A stretch of DNA of 64,000 nt from Neisseria sp. oral taxon 014 str. F0314 (GCF_005886145.1 NZ_CP040504.1:2356001-2420000); one strand, 5' to 3'; shown: positions 27,677 to 37,113, numbered from the stretch's first letter. A program made the numbers and translations. The notes: a model not told the origin generated them from the sequence alone.

Positions 27677-28036
27677 ATGTATTTTGTCGACCGTACCGCC
27701 GTCGTGCTCAAACCGACCGCCCGTTTTCTGGACTGGCTGAACCATATTGACGAGGAGGGCGTCAACCTTACGCTGGAGCAGCTCCGTACCAACTGTTCGG
27801 TGTTTTTAGTGCCTGAGTTTGAAACGCCGGAAGAGGTCGTCGCCTATTTTGACGAACGCTATGCGGAGGTTTTCAAGGCGGAAGTGTCGGGATGGGCGGT
27901 TGACGAGGCGGCCTGGCCGAAAGATATGAGCCTGAAGGCGTTTTGGGAATTTTTCGAAGTGGAAATACATGACCTTGTGGTGGACATGGAAGAGGGCGAA
28001 TTGAGCCTCGATCCTGTTTTCGACGATATGGGATGA
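27677..28036 (+). CDS. Conserved hypothetical protein
   Basis: A 119-residue acidic soluble protein. It fits a conserved proteobacterial family that opens M(Y)xVDRxAxVxKPxxxFLDWLN, has a central LVPEFETPEEVVAYFDE and a Trp-rich WAVDEAAWPKDMSLKAFWEFF near residues 73-93. No enzyme motif is recognisable. It precedes the YgfX-like gene by 4 bases and is probably co-transcribed with it. Confidence 0.75.
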   Translation: MYFVDRTAVVLKPTARFLDWLNHIDEEGVNLTLEQLRTNCSVFLVPEFETPEEVVAYFDERYAEVFKAEVSGWAVDEAAWPKDMSLKAFWEFFEVEIHDLVVDMEEGELSLDPVFDDMG

Positions 28037-28040
28037 CGCC

Positions 28041-28490
28041 GTGCGTGCTTTTCAGACGGCCTTGAAGCCTTCGCGCACGCTGCTGCGGGCCGCCGTTTTA
28101 CTGCATCTTGCCGCCGTTGCGGCCTGTCTGGCTTGGTTTTACGGTTGGATGATGTGGGCGGGGCTGGCTGCATTGGCGGCGAGTTTTGCCCATGCTTTGA
28201 GGGTGCAGCGCTTCCGATACCGGAATGCGGTCAGACGGATTGAAGTCGACCGCCTGCAACAGGCAACCGTCTGCATCGACGGCGGACAAACCTGCCTTTC
28301 GGCGGTATTGTGCGATGAATCGGTGGTCTCGCGCCATGCGATGTTCTTAACATGGGATACGGGCGGGCGCAAAATCCGGCATCTGGTGTTGCCCGATATG
28401 ACGACGCGGGAAGAATACCGCCTGTTGTCGGTATGGGCGCGCTGGTGCCGCAGCGGAGAGGGCAGGCCGTCTGAAACGGCGGAGCAGTAA
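28041..28490 (+). CDS. Small membrane protein, possibly YgfX/CptA-like
   Basis: A 149-residue protein read from a GTG at 28041, 4 bases after the preceding stop. A DUS at the start encodes FQTAL at residues 4-8. Two adjacent membrane segments (about 16-32 and 36-48) are followed by a cytosolic beta-rich domain with SAVLCDESVVSRHAMFLTWD. Two N-terminal helices plus a small C-terminal domain is the YgfX/CptA layout, but similarity is weak by eye. Its neighbour is not the antitoxin SdhE, so a toxin role is not supported. Confidence 0.6.
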   Translation: MRAFQTALKPSRTLLRAAVLLHLAAVAACLAWFYGWMMWAGLAALAASFAHALRVQRFRYRNAVRRIEVDRLQQATVCIDGGQTCLSAVLCDESVVSRHAMFLTWDTGGRKIRHLVLPDMTTREEYRLLSVWARWCRSGEGRPSETAEQ

Positions 28491-28572
28491 TCCGCAAAGC
28501 CGGGTTTGTTTGGAACCGAGTATTTTCAGACGGCCTCAATGTCCGACCAACCAAAAATAACACTGAATCGAA

Positions 28573-29850
28573 ATGAAAACATTACAAGAATGGCTTTCCC
28601 ATCTGGAAACCGCACACAGCGCAGGCCTAATCGATATGGGGCTGGAGCGCGTGGGCGAAGTGAAAAAACGTATGGGCCTGCAACCGCAATGTCCGGTTGT
28701 GGTCGTAGCAGGCACAAACGGCAAGGGTTCGGTCTGCGCTTATTTGTCGCAAATCTACACCCAGGCCGGCTTCAAGGTCGGTACGCTGACCAGCCCGCAC
28801 CTGCTGCGTTACAACGAGCGCATCGCCGTCAATACCCGTCCGGTCGAAGACGCGGCGATAGTGGCGTCGTTCGAGCGCATCGAAGCGGCGCGCGCCGGTA
28901 TCTCCCTGACTTATTTTGAGTTCAATACATTGGCGGCAGTCGATATTTTCATCCGCGAAAAGGTCGATGTGATGGTGTTGGAAGTCGGATTGGGCGGACG
29001 GCTGGATGCCGTCAACGTGTTTGATGCCGACTGCGCGGTCGTCACCAGTGTGGATTTGGACCATCAGGCGTTTTTGGGCGATACGGTGGAGCAGGTGGCT
29101 TTTGAAAAAGCAGGCGTGTTCCGTAGCGGTAAACCCGCAATCTGCGGACAAACGCCGCCGCCCGAATCGCTGCGCCGCCATGCAGGGGAAATCGGCGCGG
29201 AACTGCTGCTGATAAAGCGCGATTTTGATTTTTCCACACTGGAAAACGTGCAGTGGTCGTATCGTTACCATCCGCAAAATTCAGACGGCCGCACGCGCAA
29301 CCGCAACGCGCTGCCGTTTCCCGCCCTGCGCGGCGCATACCAACTCTCCAACGCCGCCTGCGCGCTGACCGTGCTGGAATGCCTCGGCGACAGGCTGCCC
29401 GTCGACATCGCCGCCATTAAACGCGGTTTGCTGCTGGTGGAAAATCCCGGACGCTTCCAAGTCTTGCCCGGCCGGCCGCTGACCGTTTTGGATGTCGGCC
29501 ACAACCCCCACGCCGCCCGCGCCCTGCGCCGCAGCCTGATTAACCTGATGTTTGCCGAAAAGCGCACCGCCGTGTTCAGCATATTGGCCGACAAAGACAT
29601 AGACGGCGTGCTCGACATCGTCAAAGACCAGTTTGACGAATGGCATATCGCACCGCTGGACGTACCGCGCGGAATGACGGCCGAAGCACTTGTGCGGAAG
29701 CTGTCGGAGCACGGCATTGAGAATGTAAAAGTATTTGAAAATATAGAGAAAGCATACCGTGCCGCTTTGGAGAAAGCAGGTGAGAATGATAGAATCGTCG
29801 TATTCGGTTCGTTTCATACCGTCGCCGCAGTCATGGCGGCGCTGTCATAG
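28573..29850 (+). CDS. folC: Bifunctional dihydrofolate/folylpolyglutamate synthase FolC
   Basis: A 425-residue Mur-ligase-family enzyme that adds Glu to dihydropteroate and extends folate polyglutamates. The P-loop VVAGTNGKGSVCA lies near residues 41-53 and the conserved His in SVDLDHQAFLG near 158-168. The C-terminal domain has LDVGHNPHAARAL near 306-318. An in-frame DUS encodes SDGRTRN. It is followed 11 bases later by the DedD-like gene, giving the folC-dedD-cvpA-purF order known from enterobacteria. Confidence 0.96.
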   Translation: MKTLQEWLSHLETAHSAGLIDMGLERVGEVKKRMGLQPQCPVVVVAGTNGKGSVCAYLSQIYTQAGFKVGTLTSPHLLRYNERIAVNTRPVEDAAIVASFERIEAARAGISLTYFEFNTLAAVDIFIREKVDVMVLEVGLGGRLDAVNVFDADCAVVTSVDLDHQAFLGDTVEQVAFEKAGVFRSGKPAICGQTPPPESLRRHAGEIGAELLLIKRDFDFSTLENVQWSYRYHPQNSDGRTRNRNALPFPALRGAYQLSNAACALTVLECLGDRLPVDIAAIKRGLLLVENPGRFQVLPGRPLTVLDVGHNPHAARALRRSLINLMFAEKRTAVFSILADKDIDGVLDIVKDQFDEWHIAPLDVPRGMTAEALVRKLSEHGIENVKVFENIEKAYRAALEKAGENDRIVVFGSFHTVAAVMAALS

Positions 29851-29861
29851 GAATCCCAAGC

Positions 29862-31037
29862 ATGTCAGACGATAAACAAAAAGAGATGCTGAGCGGCTAC
29901 GAGCAGCTCAAACGAAAAAACCGCCGACGTTTGGTAGGCGCCTCCGGTTTGGTGCTGGTGTCCGGCATCCTACTGGCCGGCGCGCTATATACCGGCGCGG
30001 ATAAAGAACCGTCCGCCGAAACCGCCGCCGCGTCGGCTCCCGTCGAAAATGTAGCCGCGTCGGCGGAAGAGCCGGAAGTGGCGATTTGGGAACCGAATTC
30101 TTCCGGTTCGGCGCGGCAGGTTCCTGCCTCTGAAGCGGCTTCGTCCGCCCGGCAAAGCGCCGATGCAGCATCAGCCGATGCCGAAGCGGCGCCTGCTGCC
30201 GATATGAAGGCGGAAGAAGGCGCGCCGGTGGTGTTGATTAACGATACGTTGGTGGACAACGGTACGGAAGATCGCGCCGACAAACCCAAAGCAGCGTCCG
30301 CCCCCCGCAAGCCGGAAACACAGGTGGCACGGCGTTCGGAAGCAGAAGAGGAAACCGTTATTGAAGATACGATGGCGGAAGATACCGCCGACAGCGGGGT
30401 AGAGCAGCCGGATGAGGCGCAGCGTGCCGAAGAGCGCCGCCGACGGCTGGCCGAGCAGCGTGCCGCCGCCAAACGTGCAGAGCGTGAGGCCGCCGTTAAG
30501 AAACAACGTGCCGAGCGCGAAGCCGCCAAACGCCGTGCGGCGAAATTAGCCGCCGAGAAACGCGCCGCCGAGCGCAGGGAGGCGGAGCAACAGGCTGAAG
30601 CGAGAAAAGAACAGCAATATGCCGTCGGGGCGGCAGAATACCGCCGCGTCGAGCCGGCAAGGACAGACAAGCCGAAAGAGCAGCAACCGGTAAGGAAGGC
30701 GGAAGCCAAGCCCGAAGCGGTAAGGCCTGAACCGAAATCCGAAGCAAGGAAACCCGCTGCCCCTGCGGCCCCGACAGCAGAGAGCAAAACCGTCGCGGCT
30801 AAAGGCAAAGGCGGAAAAGCGGCGATTCAGGCCGGTTATCCCGAAAAAGAGCGCGCTTTGAGCCTGCAACGCAAAATGAAAGCGGCGGGCATCAATGCGG
30901 GCATTCTTGAAGTCAATACCGACAAAGGCAAGGTCTACCGCGTGAAAACCGGTTCTTACCCGAACCGTGCGGCGGCCGAACACGATTTGAACAGAATGCG
31001 CGTACACGGTATCGGCGGCACGGTGATTGAAGAATGA
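29862..31037 (+). CDS. SPOR-domain cell-envelope protein (DedD/FtsN-like)
   Basis: A 391-residue bitopic inner-membrane protein. A cytosolic basic start precedes one membrane helix at about residues 24-43. Next comes a long, low-complexity Ala/Glu/Arg/Lys-rich periplasmic linker with a predicted helix (residues 180-260). The final 75 residues are a SPOR domain (AIQAGYPEKERALSLQRKMK ... RVKTGSYPNRAAAEHDLNRM), which binds denuded septal peptidoglycan. Position between folC and cvpA matches E. coli dedD, so a division role is likely. The linker is much longer than in E. coli DedD and more like FtsN. Confidence 0.88.
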   Translation: MSDDKQKEMLSGYEQLKRKNRRRLVGASGLVLVSGILLAGALYTGADKEPSAETAAASAPVENVAASAEEPEVAIWEPNSSGSARQVPASEAASSARQSADAASADAEAAPAADMKAEEGAPVVLINDTLVDNGTEDRADKPKAASAPRKPETQVARRSEAEEETVIEDTMAEDTADSGVEQPDEAQRAEERRRRLAEQRAAAKRAEREAAVKKQRAEREAAKRRAAKLAAEKRAAERREAEQQAEARKEQQYAVGAAEYRRVEPARTDKPKEQQPVRKAEAKPEAVRPEPKSEARKPAAPAAPTAESKTVAAKGKGGKAAIQAGYPEKERALSLQRKMKAAGINAGILEVNTDKGKVYRVKTGSYPNRAAAEHDLNRMRVHGIGGTVIEE

Positions 31038-31038
31038 T

Positions 31039-31557
31039 ATGACCATAATCGATATGCTGGCCGGCTGCGTCATCCTGATATGCGTCTTGATGTCGATGAT
31101 GCGCGGTGCGGTGGCCGAAGCCGCATCGCTGGGGATATGGGTCGTGGCGTTCTTTGTCGCCAAAGGGTTCGCCGTACCGTTTGCCGATATTGCCTTCAAA
31201 TCGTTCCAGCCTCTGTTGGCCAAAGGGCTGTCGTTCGTCATGCTGTTTTTCGGCGCGTGGCTGGTGCAGCGCCTGTTGCTGGCCCTGACGACCTCGGCTT
31301 TGTCGGCAGCGGGATTAGGCGGCGTCAACCGTGCGTTGGGTGCCATGTTCGGCGCGGTCAAAGGCATCTTGCTGGTTACGCTGGTCGTGATGGTGTGTTC
31401 ACTGACCGATTTGCCGAAAACCGAAGGATGGCGGCGGTCGTTCAGCATTCCCTATTTCGAATATCTGGCGCAGTCGGCAGTGCCGTATCTGCCCGGCAAG
31501 GGACTAGGAGAGCAGGCGGCGGATACGGATATGCAGTTGTTGCAGTTAAACAGATAA
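31039..31557 (+). CDS. cvpA: CvpA family membrane protein
   Basis: A 172-residue inner-membrane protein with four membrane segments, from an ATG one base after the preceding stop. The CvpA features are an N-terminal DMLAGCVILICVLMSMMRG and a conserved Gly-rich AGLGGVNRALGAMFGAVKG near residues 91-109. CvpA is linked to colicin V production and to envelope stress or purine-related phenotypes in enterics. Placement before purF is the classic arrangement and supports the name. Confidence 0.92.
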   Translation: MTIIDMLAGCVILICVLMSMMRGAVAEAASLGIWVVAFFVAKGFAVPFADIAFKSFQPLLAKGLSFVMLFFGAWLVQRLLLALTTSALSAAGLGGVNRALGAMFGAVKGILLVTLVVMVCSLTDLPKTEGWRRSFSIPYFEYLAQSAVPYLPGKGLGEQAADTDMQLLQLNR

Positions 31558-31670
31558 CCGGTTTCAGACGACCTCTTAGCAGGACGGGCCGTCTGAAACC
31601 GGTTTGATTTTGAATCAGGCTTTTTATTCTTTGACGGCGCTTTGTCCGCCGTATGTTTCGGAGAAAACAC

Positions 31671-33212
31671 ATGTGTGGTGTATTAGGTTTGGTCAGCTAT
31701 GAACCGGTGAACCAGCCGCTTTACGACGGATTGCAGATGCTCCAGCACCGCGGGCAGGACGCGGCGGGCATCGTAACGGCAGAGGGCAGCGTGTTTCATA
31801 TGCATAAGGGCAAAGGGATGGTGCGCGAGGTGTTCCGCACACGCAATATGCGCGATTTGGTCGGCAACGCGGGCATCGCCCACGTCCGTTACCCGACGGC
31901 GGGTAACGCGGGCAGCAGCGCGGAGGCGCAGCCTTTTTACGTCAGTTCGCCGTTCGGCATCGTATTGGCGCACAACGGCAACCTGACCAATACCGCCGAA
32001 CTGTACGAAAACGTATGCTACAAACATCTGCGCCACATCAACACTTCTTCCGATTCCGAAGTGCTGCTGAACGTGTTTGCCCACGAGCTGAGGCAGGAAG
32101 TTTCAAAAAATGCCGACAACCATCTGACGGTGGACAATATTTTCAACGCGGTGGCGCAGGTGCACCGCCTGGTAAGCGGCGCATACGGCGTGGTTGCCAT
32201 GATTGCGGGTTACGGCATGGTGGCTTTCCGCGACCCTTACGGCATCCGCCCGCTGGTGTTGGGCACTCAGGACGGCGGCGGGGGCAGGAAAGCCTATGCC
32301 GTCGCATCGGAATCCGTGGCGTTTAATGCGCTGGAGTTTGATTTGGAGCGCGATATAGCACCGGGCGAAGCGGTTTTTATTTCGTTCGACGGCCGCTTTT
32401 TTTCACGACAGTGCAGCGACAGGCACACGCTCAGTCCGTGTTTGTTCGAATATGTTTATTTTGCCCGCCCCGATTCCGTTATCGACGGCGTGTCGGTATA
32501 TCAGGCGCGTATGGACATGGGCGTGGCGCTGGCGGAAAAAATCAGGCGAGAGCTGCCGGTAGGCGACATCGACGTCGTGATGCCGATTCCCGATACCAGC
32601 CGCCCGAGCGCGATGGAACTGGCGGTGCACTTGAACAAACCTTATCGCGAAGGCCTGATTAAAAACCGCTATATCGGCCGCACCTTCATCATGCCCGGCC
32701 AGGCGACGCGTAGAAAATCCGTGCGCCAGAAACTCAGTCCGATGGAAACCGAATTTCAGGGAAAAAGCGTGTTGCTGGTAGACGATTCCATCGTGCGCGG
32801 CACGACCAGCCGCGAAATTGTCGAAATGGTACGTGCGGCGGGCGCCCGAAAAGTATACATCGCCTCTGCTGCCCCTGAAGTCCGTTATCCGAACGTGTAC
32901 GGCATCGACATGCCGACCCGTGAGGAATTGATTGCCAACGGCCGCAGCGCGGAAGAAATCGCCGCCGAAATCGGCGCAGACGGTATCGTGTTCCAAAACC
33001 TCGACGATTTGGAGCATGTGGTGAAAAAGCTGAATCCCTGCATCCGCTCGTTCGATTCGTCCTGTTTCAACGGTGTTTACCAGACCGGCGACATCGACGA
33101 AGCCTATCTTGCCCGACTGTCTGCCGAAAAATCCGGTTGCGGCGGTTTGAAAGTGTATCCGAGCAAGATGGAACACAGTATCAGCGTCAGCGATACGGCA
33201 GATGAAGAGTAA
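31671..33212 (+). CDS. purF: Amidophosphoribosyltransferase PurF
   Basis: A 513-residue Ntn glutamine amidotransferase that makes 5-phosphoribosylamine, the first committed step of purine synthesis. The start at 31671 gives MCGVLGLV, placing the catalytic Cys at residue 2, to be exposed by Met removal. The C-terminal phosphoribosyltransferase domain has the PRPP motif [16 protein letters not shown] near residues 366-381. [11 protein letters not shown] is the usual interdomain block. A DUS hairpin lies on each side. Confidence 0.97.
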   Translation: MCGVLGLVSYEPVNQPLYDGLQMLQHRGQDAAGIVTAEGSVFHMHKGKGMVREVFRTRNMRDLVGNAGIAHVRYPTAGNAGSSAEAQPFYVSSPFGIVLAHNGNLTNTAELYENVCYKHLRHINTSSDSEVLLNVFAHELRQEVSKNADNHLTVDNIFNAVAQVHRLVSGAYGVVAMIAGYGMVAFRDPYGIRPLVLGTQDGGGGRKAYAVASESVAFNALEFDLERDIAPGEAVFISFDGRFFSRQCSDRHTLSPCLFEYVYFARPDSVIDGVSVYQARMDMGVALAEKIRRELPVGDIDVVMPIPDTSRPSAMELAVHLNKPYREGLIKNRYIGRTFIMPGQATRRKSVRQKLSPMETEFQGKSVLLVDDSIVRGTTSREIVEMVRAAGARKVYIASAAPEVRYPNVYGIDMPTREELIANGRSAEEIAAEIGADGIVFQNLDDLEHVVKKLNPCIRSFDSSCFNGVYQTGDIDEAYLARLSAEKSGCGGLKVYPSKMEHSISVSDTADEE

Positions 33213-33230
33213 CGAATCCTGAGGATGAGG

Positions 33231-33265
33231 GGCCGTCTGAAAACCATGATTCGTTTCAGACGGCC
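33231..33265. terminator. DUS hairpin between purF and greB
   Basis: GGCCGTCTGAAA pairs with TTTCAGACGGCC around an 11-base loop. Confidence 0.7.
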
Positions 33266-33299
33266 TCTCGGCAGACCATTGGCGCGGACGGAATACATT

Positions 33300-33791
33300 A
33301 TGAGCACCGAAACCAAAAATTACATCACCCCTGTCGGCTGGCAGGCGTTGAAAGACGAGCTGTACCGGCTTGTGCACAAAGAGCGCCCCGAAATCGTGCA
33401 AGTCGTCAACTGGGCGGCAGGCAACGGCGACCGCAGTGAAAACGGGGATTATCTTTACGGCAAACGCCGGATGCGCGAAATCGACCGCCGCATCCGTTTC
33501 CTGACCAAACGCCTCGAAGCCGCCGTCGTGGTCGATCCCGAACAGCGCGAACCGACCGAGCAGGTGTTTTTCGGTGCGACCGTCTGCCTGTTGCGCGGCG
33601 ACGGCAGCGAGCAGACGGTCAGGATAGTCGGTGCCGACGAAATCGATACGGCGCAAAACAAGATTTCGTGGATTTCCCCGCTGGCCCGCTGCCTGATTAA
33701 GGCGCGCGAGGGGGACGAAGTGGTGTTGAACGGGCCGGAAGGCAGGGAAGAAATTGAAATTTTATCGGTGGAATACATCCGTATCGATTGA
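33300..33791 (+). CDS. greB: Transcription elongation factor GreB
   Basis: A 163-residue Gre factor that enters the RNA polymerase secondary channel and stimulates cleavage of backtracked transcripts. The coiled-coil domain has RSENGDYLYGKRRMREIDRRI near residues 45-65, with the tip acidic residues Glu and Asp in SENGDY. This is the GreB type (GDRSENGDYLYGKRRMREID rather than the GreA version). The C-terminal FKBP-like domain follows. ATG 33300 was chosen since earlier in-frame codons lie in the DUS hairpin. Confidence 0.95.
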   Translation: MSTETKNYITPVGWQALKDELYRLVHKERPEIVQVVNWAAGNGDRSENGDYLYGKRRMREIDRRIRFLTKRLEAAVVVDPEQREPTEQVFFGATVCLLRGDGSEQTVRIVGADEIDTAQNKISWISPLARCLIKAREGDEVVLNGPEGREEIEILSVEYIRID

Positions 33792-33840
33792 CGTTTATGG
33801 TAGACAGGCCGTCTGAAAAAAACTGATTCTATTCTAATTA

Positions 33841-33886
33841 AACAAAACCGCGGTTCAGACGGCAGTCCGGCCGCGGTTTTGTTTTA
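33841..33886 (+). terminator. Rho-independent terminator after greB
   Basis: AACAAAACCGCGG pairs perfectly with CCGCGGTTTTGTT (33871-33883) and is followed by TTT. The 17-base loop contains part of a DUS. Confidence 0.82.
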
Positions 33887-34013
33887 CGCCGCCGTTTTGG
33901 CCGTAGGCACGCAAAAAAAACCGCCCGTACAGGCGGCCGAACCCAAGTTCCGGATTGCCGTTTTCACGCTGCCGGAAGGGCAATCCGAGGAGAGTTTCAT
34001 TTCAAACAGCTAA
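33879..34013 (+). other. Possible short open frame or gene relic
   Basis: A 44-codon frame from a TTG reads as a short hydrophobic stretch (LFYAAVLAVG), a Lys/Pro linker and a strand-like segment KFRIAVFTLPEGQ, ending at TAA. It overlaps the greB terminator, has no ribosome-binding site and contains an A8 run. It could be the tail of a decayed secreted-protein gene or chance. Confidence 0.2.
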
Positions 34014-34032
34014 GGTGGTTACAACAAAAAAA

Positions 34033-34158
34033 TCAGCGTTGCCGCGCCTTGAAACGCGGGTTGCTTTTGCAGATAACGTAGACCTTGCCCCTGCGGCGCA
34101 CGATTTGGCAGTCGCGGTGGCGTTGTTTGGCGGTTTTCAGGGAAGATAAAACCTGCAT
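34033..34158 (-). CDS. rpmJ2: Ribosomal protein bL36 paralogue, zinc-independent type
   Basis: A 41-residue basic protein beginning [20 protein letters not shown] and ending in [11 protein letters not shown], matching the YkgO/RpmJ2 form of L36. Only Cys17 and Cys30 remain, not the full Zn-binding set of the classic form. Its ATG overlaps the stop of the upstream rpmE2 by one base (TAATG), so the two are translationally coupled. Such paralogues replace Zn-containing L36/L31 under zinc starvation and free zinc. A Zur operator lies upstream of rpmE2. Confidence 0.93.
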
Positions 34159-34433
34159 TATTTGTCCTTTCTGAACGCAGACATCATGGATTGGTAGCGC
34201 TGGTTGAACTTGCTGGCGCGGCCTTCGACATTAACGTTGCGCCGTTTGCCGGTATACACCGGATGCGAGGCGGAAGAAGTATCGAGCGAAAACAAGGGAT
34301 ATTCTTTGCCGTCTTTCCAGACCATCGTTTTGCCGTGCGTGTCGGCGCAGGAACGGATGAGCCAGCCTTCGTTTGCGCCGCCGTCGTAGAATAGGACGGT
34401 GCGGTAGTTTTCAGGATGGATGTTTTGTTTCAT
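34158..34433 (-). CDS. rpmE2: Ribosomal protein bL31 type B, zinc-independent
   Basis: A 91-residue L31 type B protein ([20 protein letters not shown] at the start, [25 protein letters not shown] near the end). It lacks the CxxC zinc ribbon of type A L31; its single Cys is in RSCADTHGK. The ribosome-binding site AAGGAG is strong. A consensus-like Zur palindrome sits over the promoter, so expression should rise in zinc deficiency. It forms a two-gene operon with rpmJ2, as known for Neisseria. Confidence 0.96.
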
Positions 34434-34449
34434 TACGTCTCCTTGTTTA

Positions 34450-34464
34450 TGTTATGGTATAACA
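34450..34464. promoter_or_regulatory. Zur operator
   Basis: TGTTATGGTATAACA is palindromic (TGTTAT-N3-ATAACA) and matches the published neisserial Zur consensus TGTTATDNHATAACA. It lies immediately downstream of the -10 and 17 bases before the rpmE2 ribosome-binding region, a repressing position. Confidence 0.88.
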
Positions 34465-34491
34465 TTATACATTATTCGGTATGGAAGACAA
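34464..34491 (-). promoter_or_regulatory. Promoter of rpmE2-rpmJ2
   Basis: On the minus strand TTGTCT (34486-34491) and TATAAT (34464-34469) are 16 bases apart. The start point would fall inside the Zur operator. Confidence 0.7.
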
Positions 34492-34707
34492 GCCCATCCG
34501 GCTGACGGATGGAATAAGGACGCCGAGGCCGTCTGAAAACCGGCGGCGGAACGGCGCGGATATGTGAAATATCAATATCCCGCACAACGTAATTTGCTAA
34601 AATACGTTTCGTTTTGTTGCAACGGTATTTTCAGACGGCCTGTGGGTTTACAGAAACAAAGGCCGTCTGAAACATTCGAATCCGCCCGAACGGGTCTGTT
34701 TGAAGAT

Positions 34708-36165
34708 ATGTATAAAGTCATTCCGATAATCCATGTGCTCTCGAAGCTGGGGCTGCTGTTTTCGATGCTGCTTCTGGTGCCGACGCTGATGTCGTATTTT
34801 TTCCTCGACAGCGCGTTTCCTGCTTTCGCTTATACCGCGTTGGTAACGACGATTGGTTCGTGTACCGCTTGGGTGCTGACGCTGCGGTTCAACCGCGAAC
34901 TGCGCCCGCGCGACGGGTTTACGCTGGTATTGATGCTGTGGCTGGCGTTTGCGGCGGTCGCGGCGATGCCGATTTATTTTTATATGCCGAACATGAGTTT
35001 TACCGATGCGTTTTTTGAGGCGATGTCGGGGCTGACGACGACCGGATCGACGGTAATGAACAGTCTGGACACGCTGGCGCCGTCGGTGAATTTCTGGCGG
35101 CACATGCTCAACTGGCTGGGCGGTATGGGGATTATCGTGCTGGCGGTGGCGATTCTGCCGATGCTGGGCGTGGGCGGCACGCAGCTTTTCAAGGCGGAAA
35201 TCCCGGGCATGGACAAAGAAAGTAAGATGGCGCCGCGGATTTCGCAGGTGGCGAAAAAGCTGTGGTTTTCTTATACGCTGACGACGGCGGCGGCATTCGT
35301 GTCGCTGCATCTGGCGGGGATGAGCTGGTTTGACGCGCTGTGCCACGCCATGTCGGCGGTGGCGTTGGGCGGTTTTTCGACGCATGACGACAATATCGCC
35401 TATTTCAACTCGGTATCGATTGAGTGGGTGTTGATTTTCTTTACCGTGTTCGGCGCGATTAATTTTGTCAGCCACTTTGCGGCTTTTGCCAACCGCTCGC
35501 TGAAAGTGTACTGGCGCGACGAAGAGTGCCGCGTGTTATTGTCGATACTTTCGGGCAGCATCGTCGTGTCGGCGGTGTACCTTTGGTATATGGAGTATTA
35601 CCCTTCGCTGGCCGATTCGATCCGTTTTACCGCGTTCAACTTTGTTTCCGTCGGACTGGCCAGCGGGTTTTCCAACGCCGATTTTGCCAAATGGCCGCTG
35701 ATGATTTCGCTGTGGATGTTTTTCCTGTCGAACGTGCTGGCGAGTTCCGGTTCGATGGGCGGCGGGATTAAAAACGTGCGCGGATTGGTGATGTTCAAAT
35801 TCAGTGTGCGGGAAATGATGATTTTGCTGCACCCTCGCGCCGTGCGTACCGTCAAAGTCAACGGCCGTTCGATTCAGGAACGCATGGCGTTGGCGGTGAT
35901 GTCGTTTATCTTTATTTATTTTATGACGGTGGTGATATTCAGCTTCCTGATGATGGCCGCCGGATTGGATTTTCTTTCCGCGTTTACAGCCGTTATCGCC
36001 TGCATTACCAATGCGGGGCCGGGCTTGGGGGCGGTGGGGCCGGAGCATAACTATGCCGTGTTGAGCGATGTGCAGAAATGGCTGTGTGCCACGGTGATGT
36101 TATTGGGGCGGCTGGAAATTTTTACCGTGCTGATTTTGTTTACCCCCGCGTATTGGAAAAAATAA
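34708..36165 (+). CDS. trkH: Trk-type potassium uptake protein TrkH
   Basis: A 485-residue K+ channel-like subunit with four M1-P-M2 repeats. The selectivity-filter-type loops are visible, such as SGLTTTGSTVMN near residues 110-121, AVALGGFSTHDDN near 220-232, ASSGSMGGGIKN near 344-355 and ITNAGPGLGAVGPEHNY near 432-448. It works with the peripheral NAD-binding TrkA, not encoded here. ATG 34708 was preferred since upstream in-frame codons run through two DUS copies (SE/FES peptides). Confidence 0.95.
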   Translation: MYKVIPIIHVLSKLGLLFSMLLLVPTLMSYFFLDSAFPAFAYTALVTTIGSCTAWVLTLRFNRELRPRDGFTLVLMLWLAFAAVAAMPIYFYMPNMSFTDAFFEAMSGLTTTGSTVMNSLDTLAPSVNFWRHMLNWLGGMGIIVLAVAILPMLGVGGTQLFKAEIPGMDKESKMAPRISQVAKKLWFSYTLTTAAAFVSLHLAGMSWFDALCHAMSAVALGGFSTHDDNIAYFNSVSIEWVLIFFTVFGAINFVSHFAAFANRSLKVYWRDEECRVLLSILSGSIVVSAVYLWYMEYYPSLADSIRFTAFNFVSVGLASGFSNADFAKWPLMISLWMFFLSNVLASSGSMGGGIKNVRGLVMFKFSVREMMILLHPRAVRTVKVNGRSIQERMALAVMSFIFIYFMTVVIFSFLMMAAGLDFLSAFTAVIACITNAGPGLGAVGPEHNYAVLSDVQKWLCATVMLLGRLEIFTVLILFTPAYWKK

Positions 36166-36177
36166 CCTGAAACAAAG

Positions 36178-36219
36178 GGCAGGCCGTCTGAAAACCGGTT
36201 TTCAGACGGCCTGCCTTTT
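36178..36219. terminator. DUS hairpin between trkH and galU
   Basis: GGCAGGCCGTCTGAAAACC pairs with GGTTTTCAGACGGCCTGCC with no unpaired base in between except the fold itself, and is followed by TTTT. It lies between convergent genes. Confidence 0.82.
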
Positions 36220-36240
36220 GTATGACTGCGCGAATCGGAA

Positions 36241-37113
36241 TCAGGAATCGGCGGCGTACCGTTTCAGCAGTTCGCCGAATTGCGCGCCGGTTTCGGGATG
36301 TTTCAAACCGTAGGCGACGGTGGCTTCAAGGTAGCCCAGTTTGCTGCCGCAGTCGTAGCGTTTGCCTTCGAAAGCGTGAGCGAGAACGAACTCGTGGTCA
36401 AGCAGGCGGGCGATGCCGTCGGTCAGTTGGATTTCGCCTCCTGCGCCGCGCGGCAGATTGGTCAGAAGGTCGAAGATGCGCGGGGTCAGGATGTAGCGGC
36501 CGACAACGGCAAGGTTGGACGGGGCTTCTTCAGGTTTGGGTTTTTCCACGATATTGGTGATGCGTTGGAAGTTTTTCAGTTTTTCCACTTCGACGATGCC
36601 GTAAGAGCCGGTTTGCGACGGTTCGACGGTTTCCACACCCAAAACACTGTTGCCACTTTTGTTGTAAATATCGACCATCTGTTTCAACGCGCCTTGGGGG
36701 GCGTCGATTAAGTCATCGGCGAGAATGACGGCAAACGGTTCGTCACCCACTGCGGCGCGCGCGCATAAAACGGCGTGTCCCAAACCCAATGCTTCGGCCT
36801 GACGGATATAGAGGCAGGTGATATTGGGTGGCAGGATGTCGCGGACATGTTCCAATAAATTGTTTTTATTCCGCATCCCCAGCTCGGTTTCAAGCTCGTA
36901 AGCCTTGTCGAAATGGTCTTCGATGCTGCGTTTGTTGCGGCCGGTGATGAACACCATTTCGGTGCAGCCCGCTTTTACTGCTTCTTCCACCGCATACTGA
37001 ATCAGCGGTTTATCAACAATAGGCAGCATTTCTTTGGGACTGGCTTTGGTGGCGGGCAGGAAGCGGGTACCCATGCCTGCAACGGGGAAAACGGCTTTTT
37101 TTATCGGTTTCAT
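36241..37113 (-). CDS. galU: UTP-glucose-1-phosphate uridylyltransferase GalU
   Basis: A 290-residue nucleotidyltransferase that makes UDP-glucose for LOS and other polysaccharides. The N-terminal [21 protein letters not shown] near residues 9-29 is the G-x-G-T-R substrate motif of the family. [11 protein letters not shown] near 130-140, [20 protein letters not shown] and the C-terminal [14 protein letters not shown] are intact. Length is typical. It follows the BPSS1780-like gene by 84 bases on the same strand. Confidence 0.97.
   Translation of the reverse strand: MKPIKKAVFPVAGMGTRFLPATKASPKEMLPIVDKPLIQYAVEEAVKAGCTEMVFITGRNKRSIEDHFDKAYELETELGMRNKNNLLEHVRDILPPNITCLYIRQAEALGLGHAVLCARAAVGDEPFAVILADDLIDAPQGALKQMVDIYNKSGNSVLGVETVEPSQTGSYGIVEVEKLKNFQRITNIVEKPKPEEAPSNLAVVGRYILTPRIFDLLTNLPRGAGGEIQLTDGIARLLDHEFVLAHAFEGKRYDCGSKLGYLEATVAYGLKHPETGAQFGELLKRYAADS

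Noticed and set aside
28041..28490. CptA/YgfX toxin of a toxin-antitoxin pair
   Set aside because: No SdhE/CptB-like gene is adjacent and the similarity is weak; only a family resemblance is noted.
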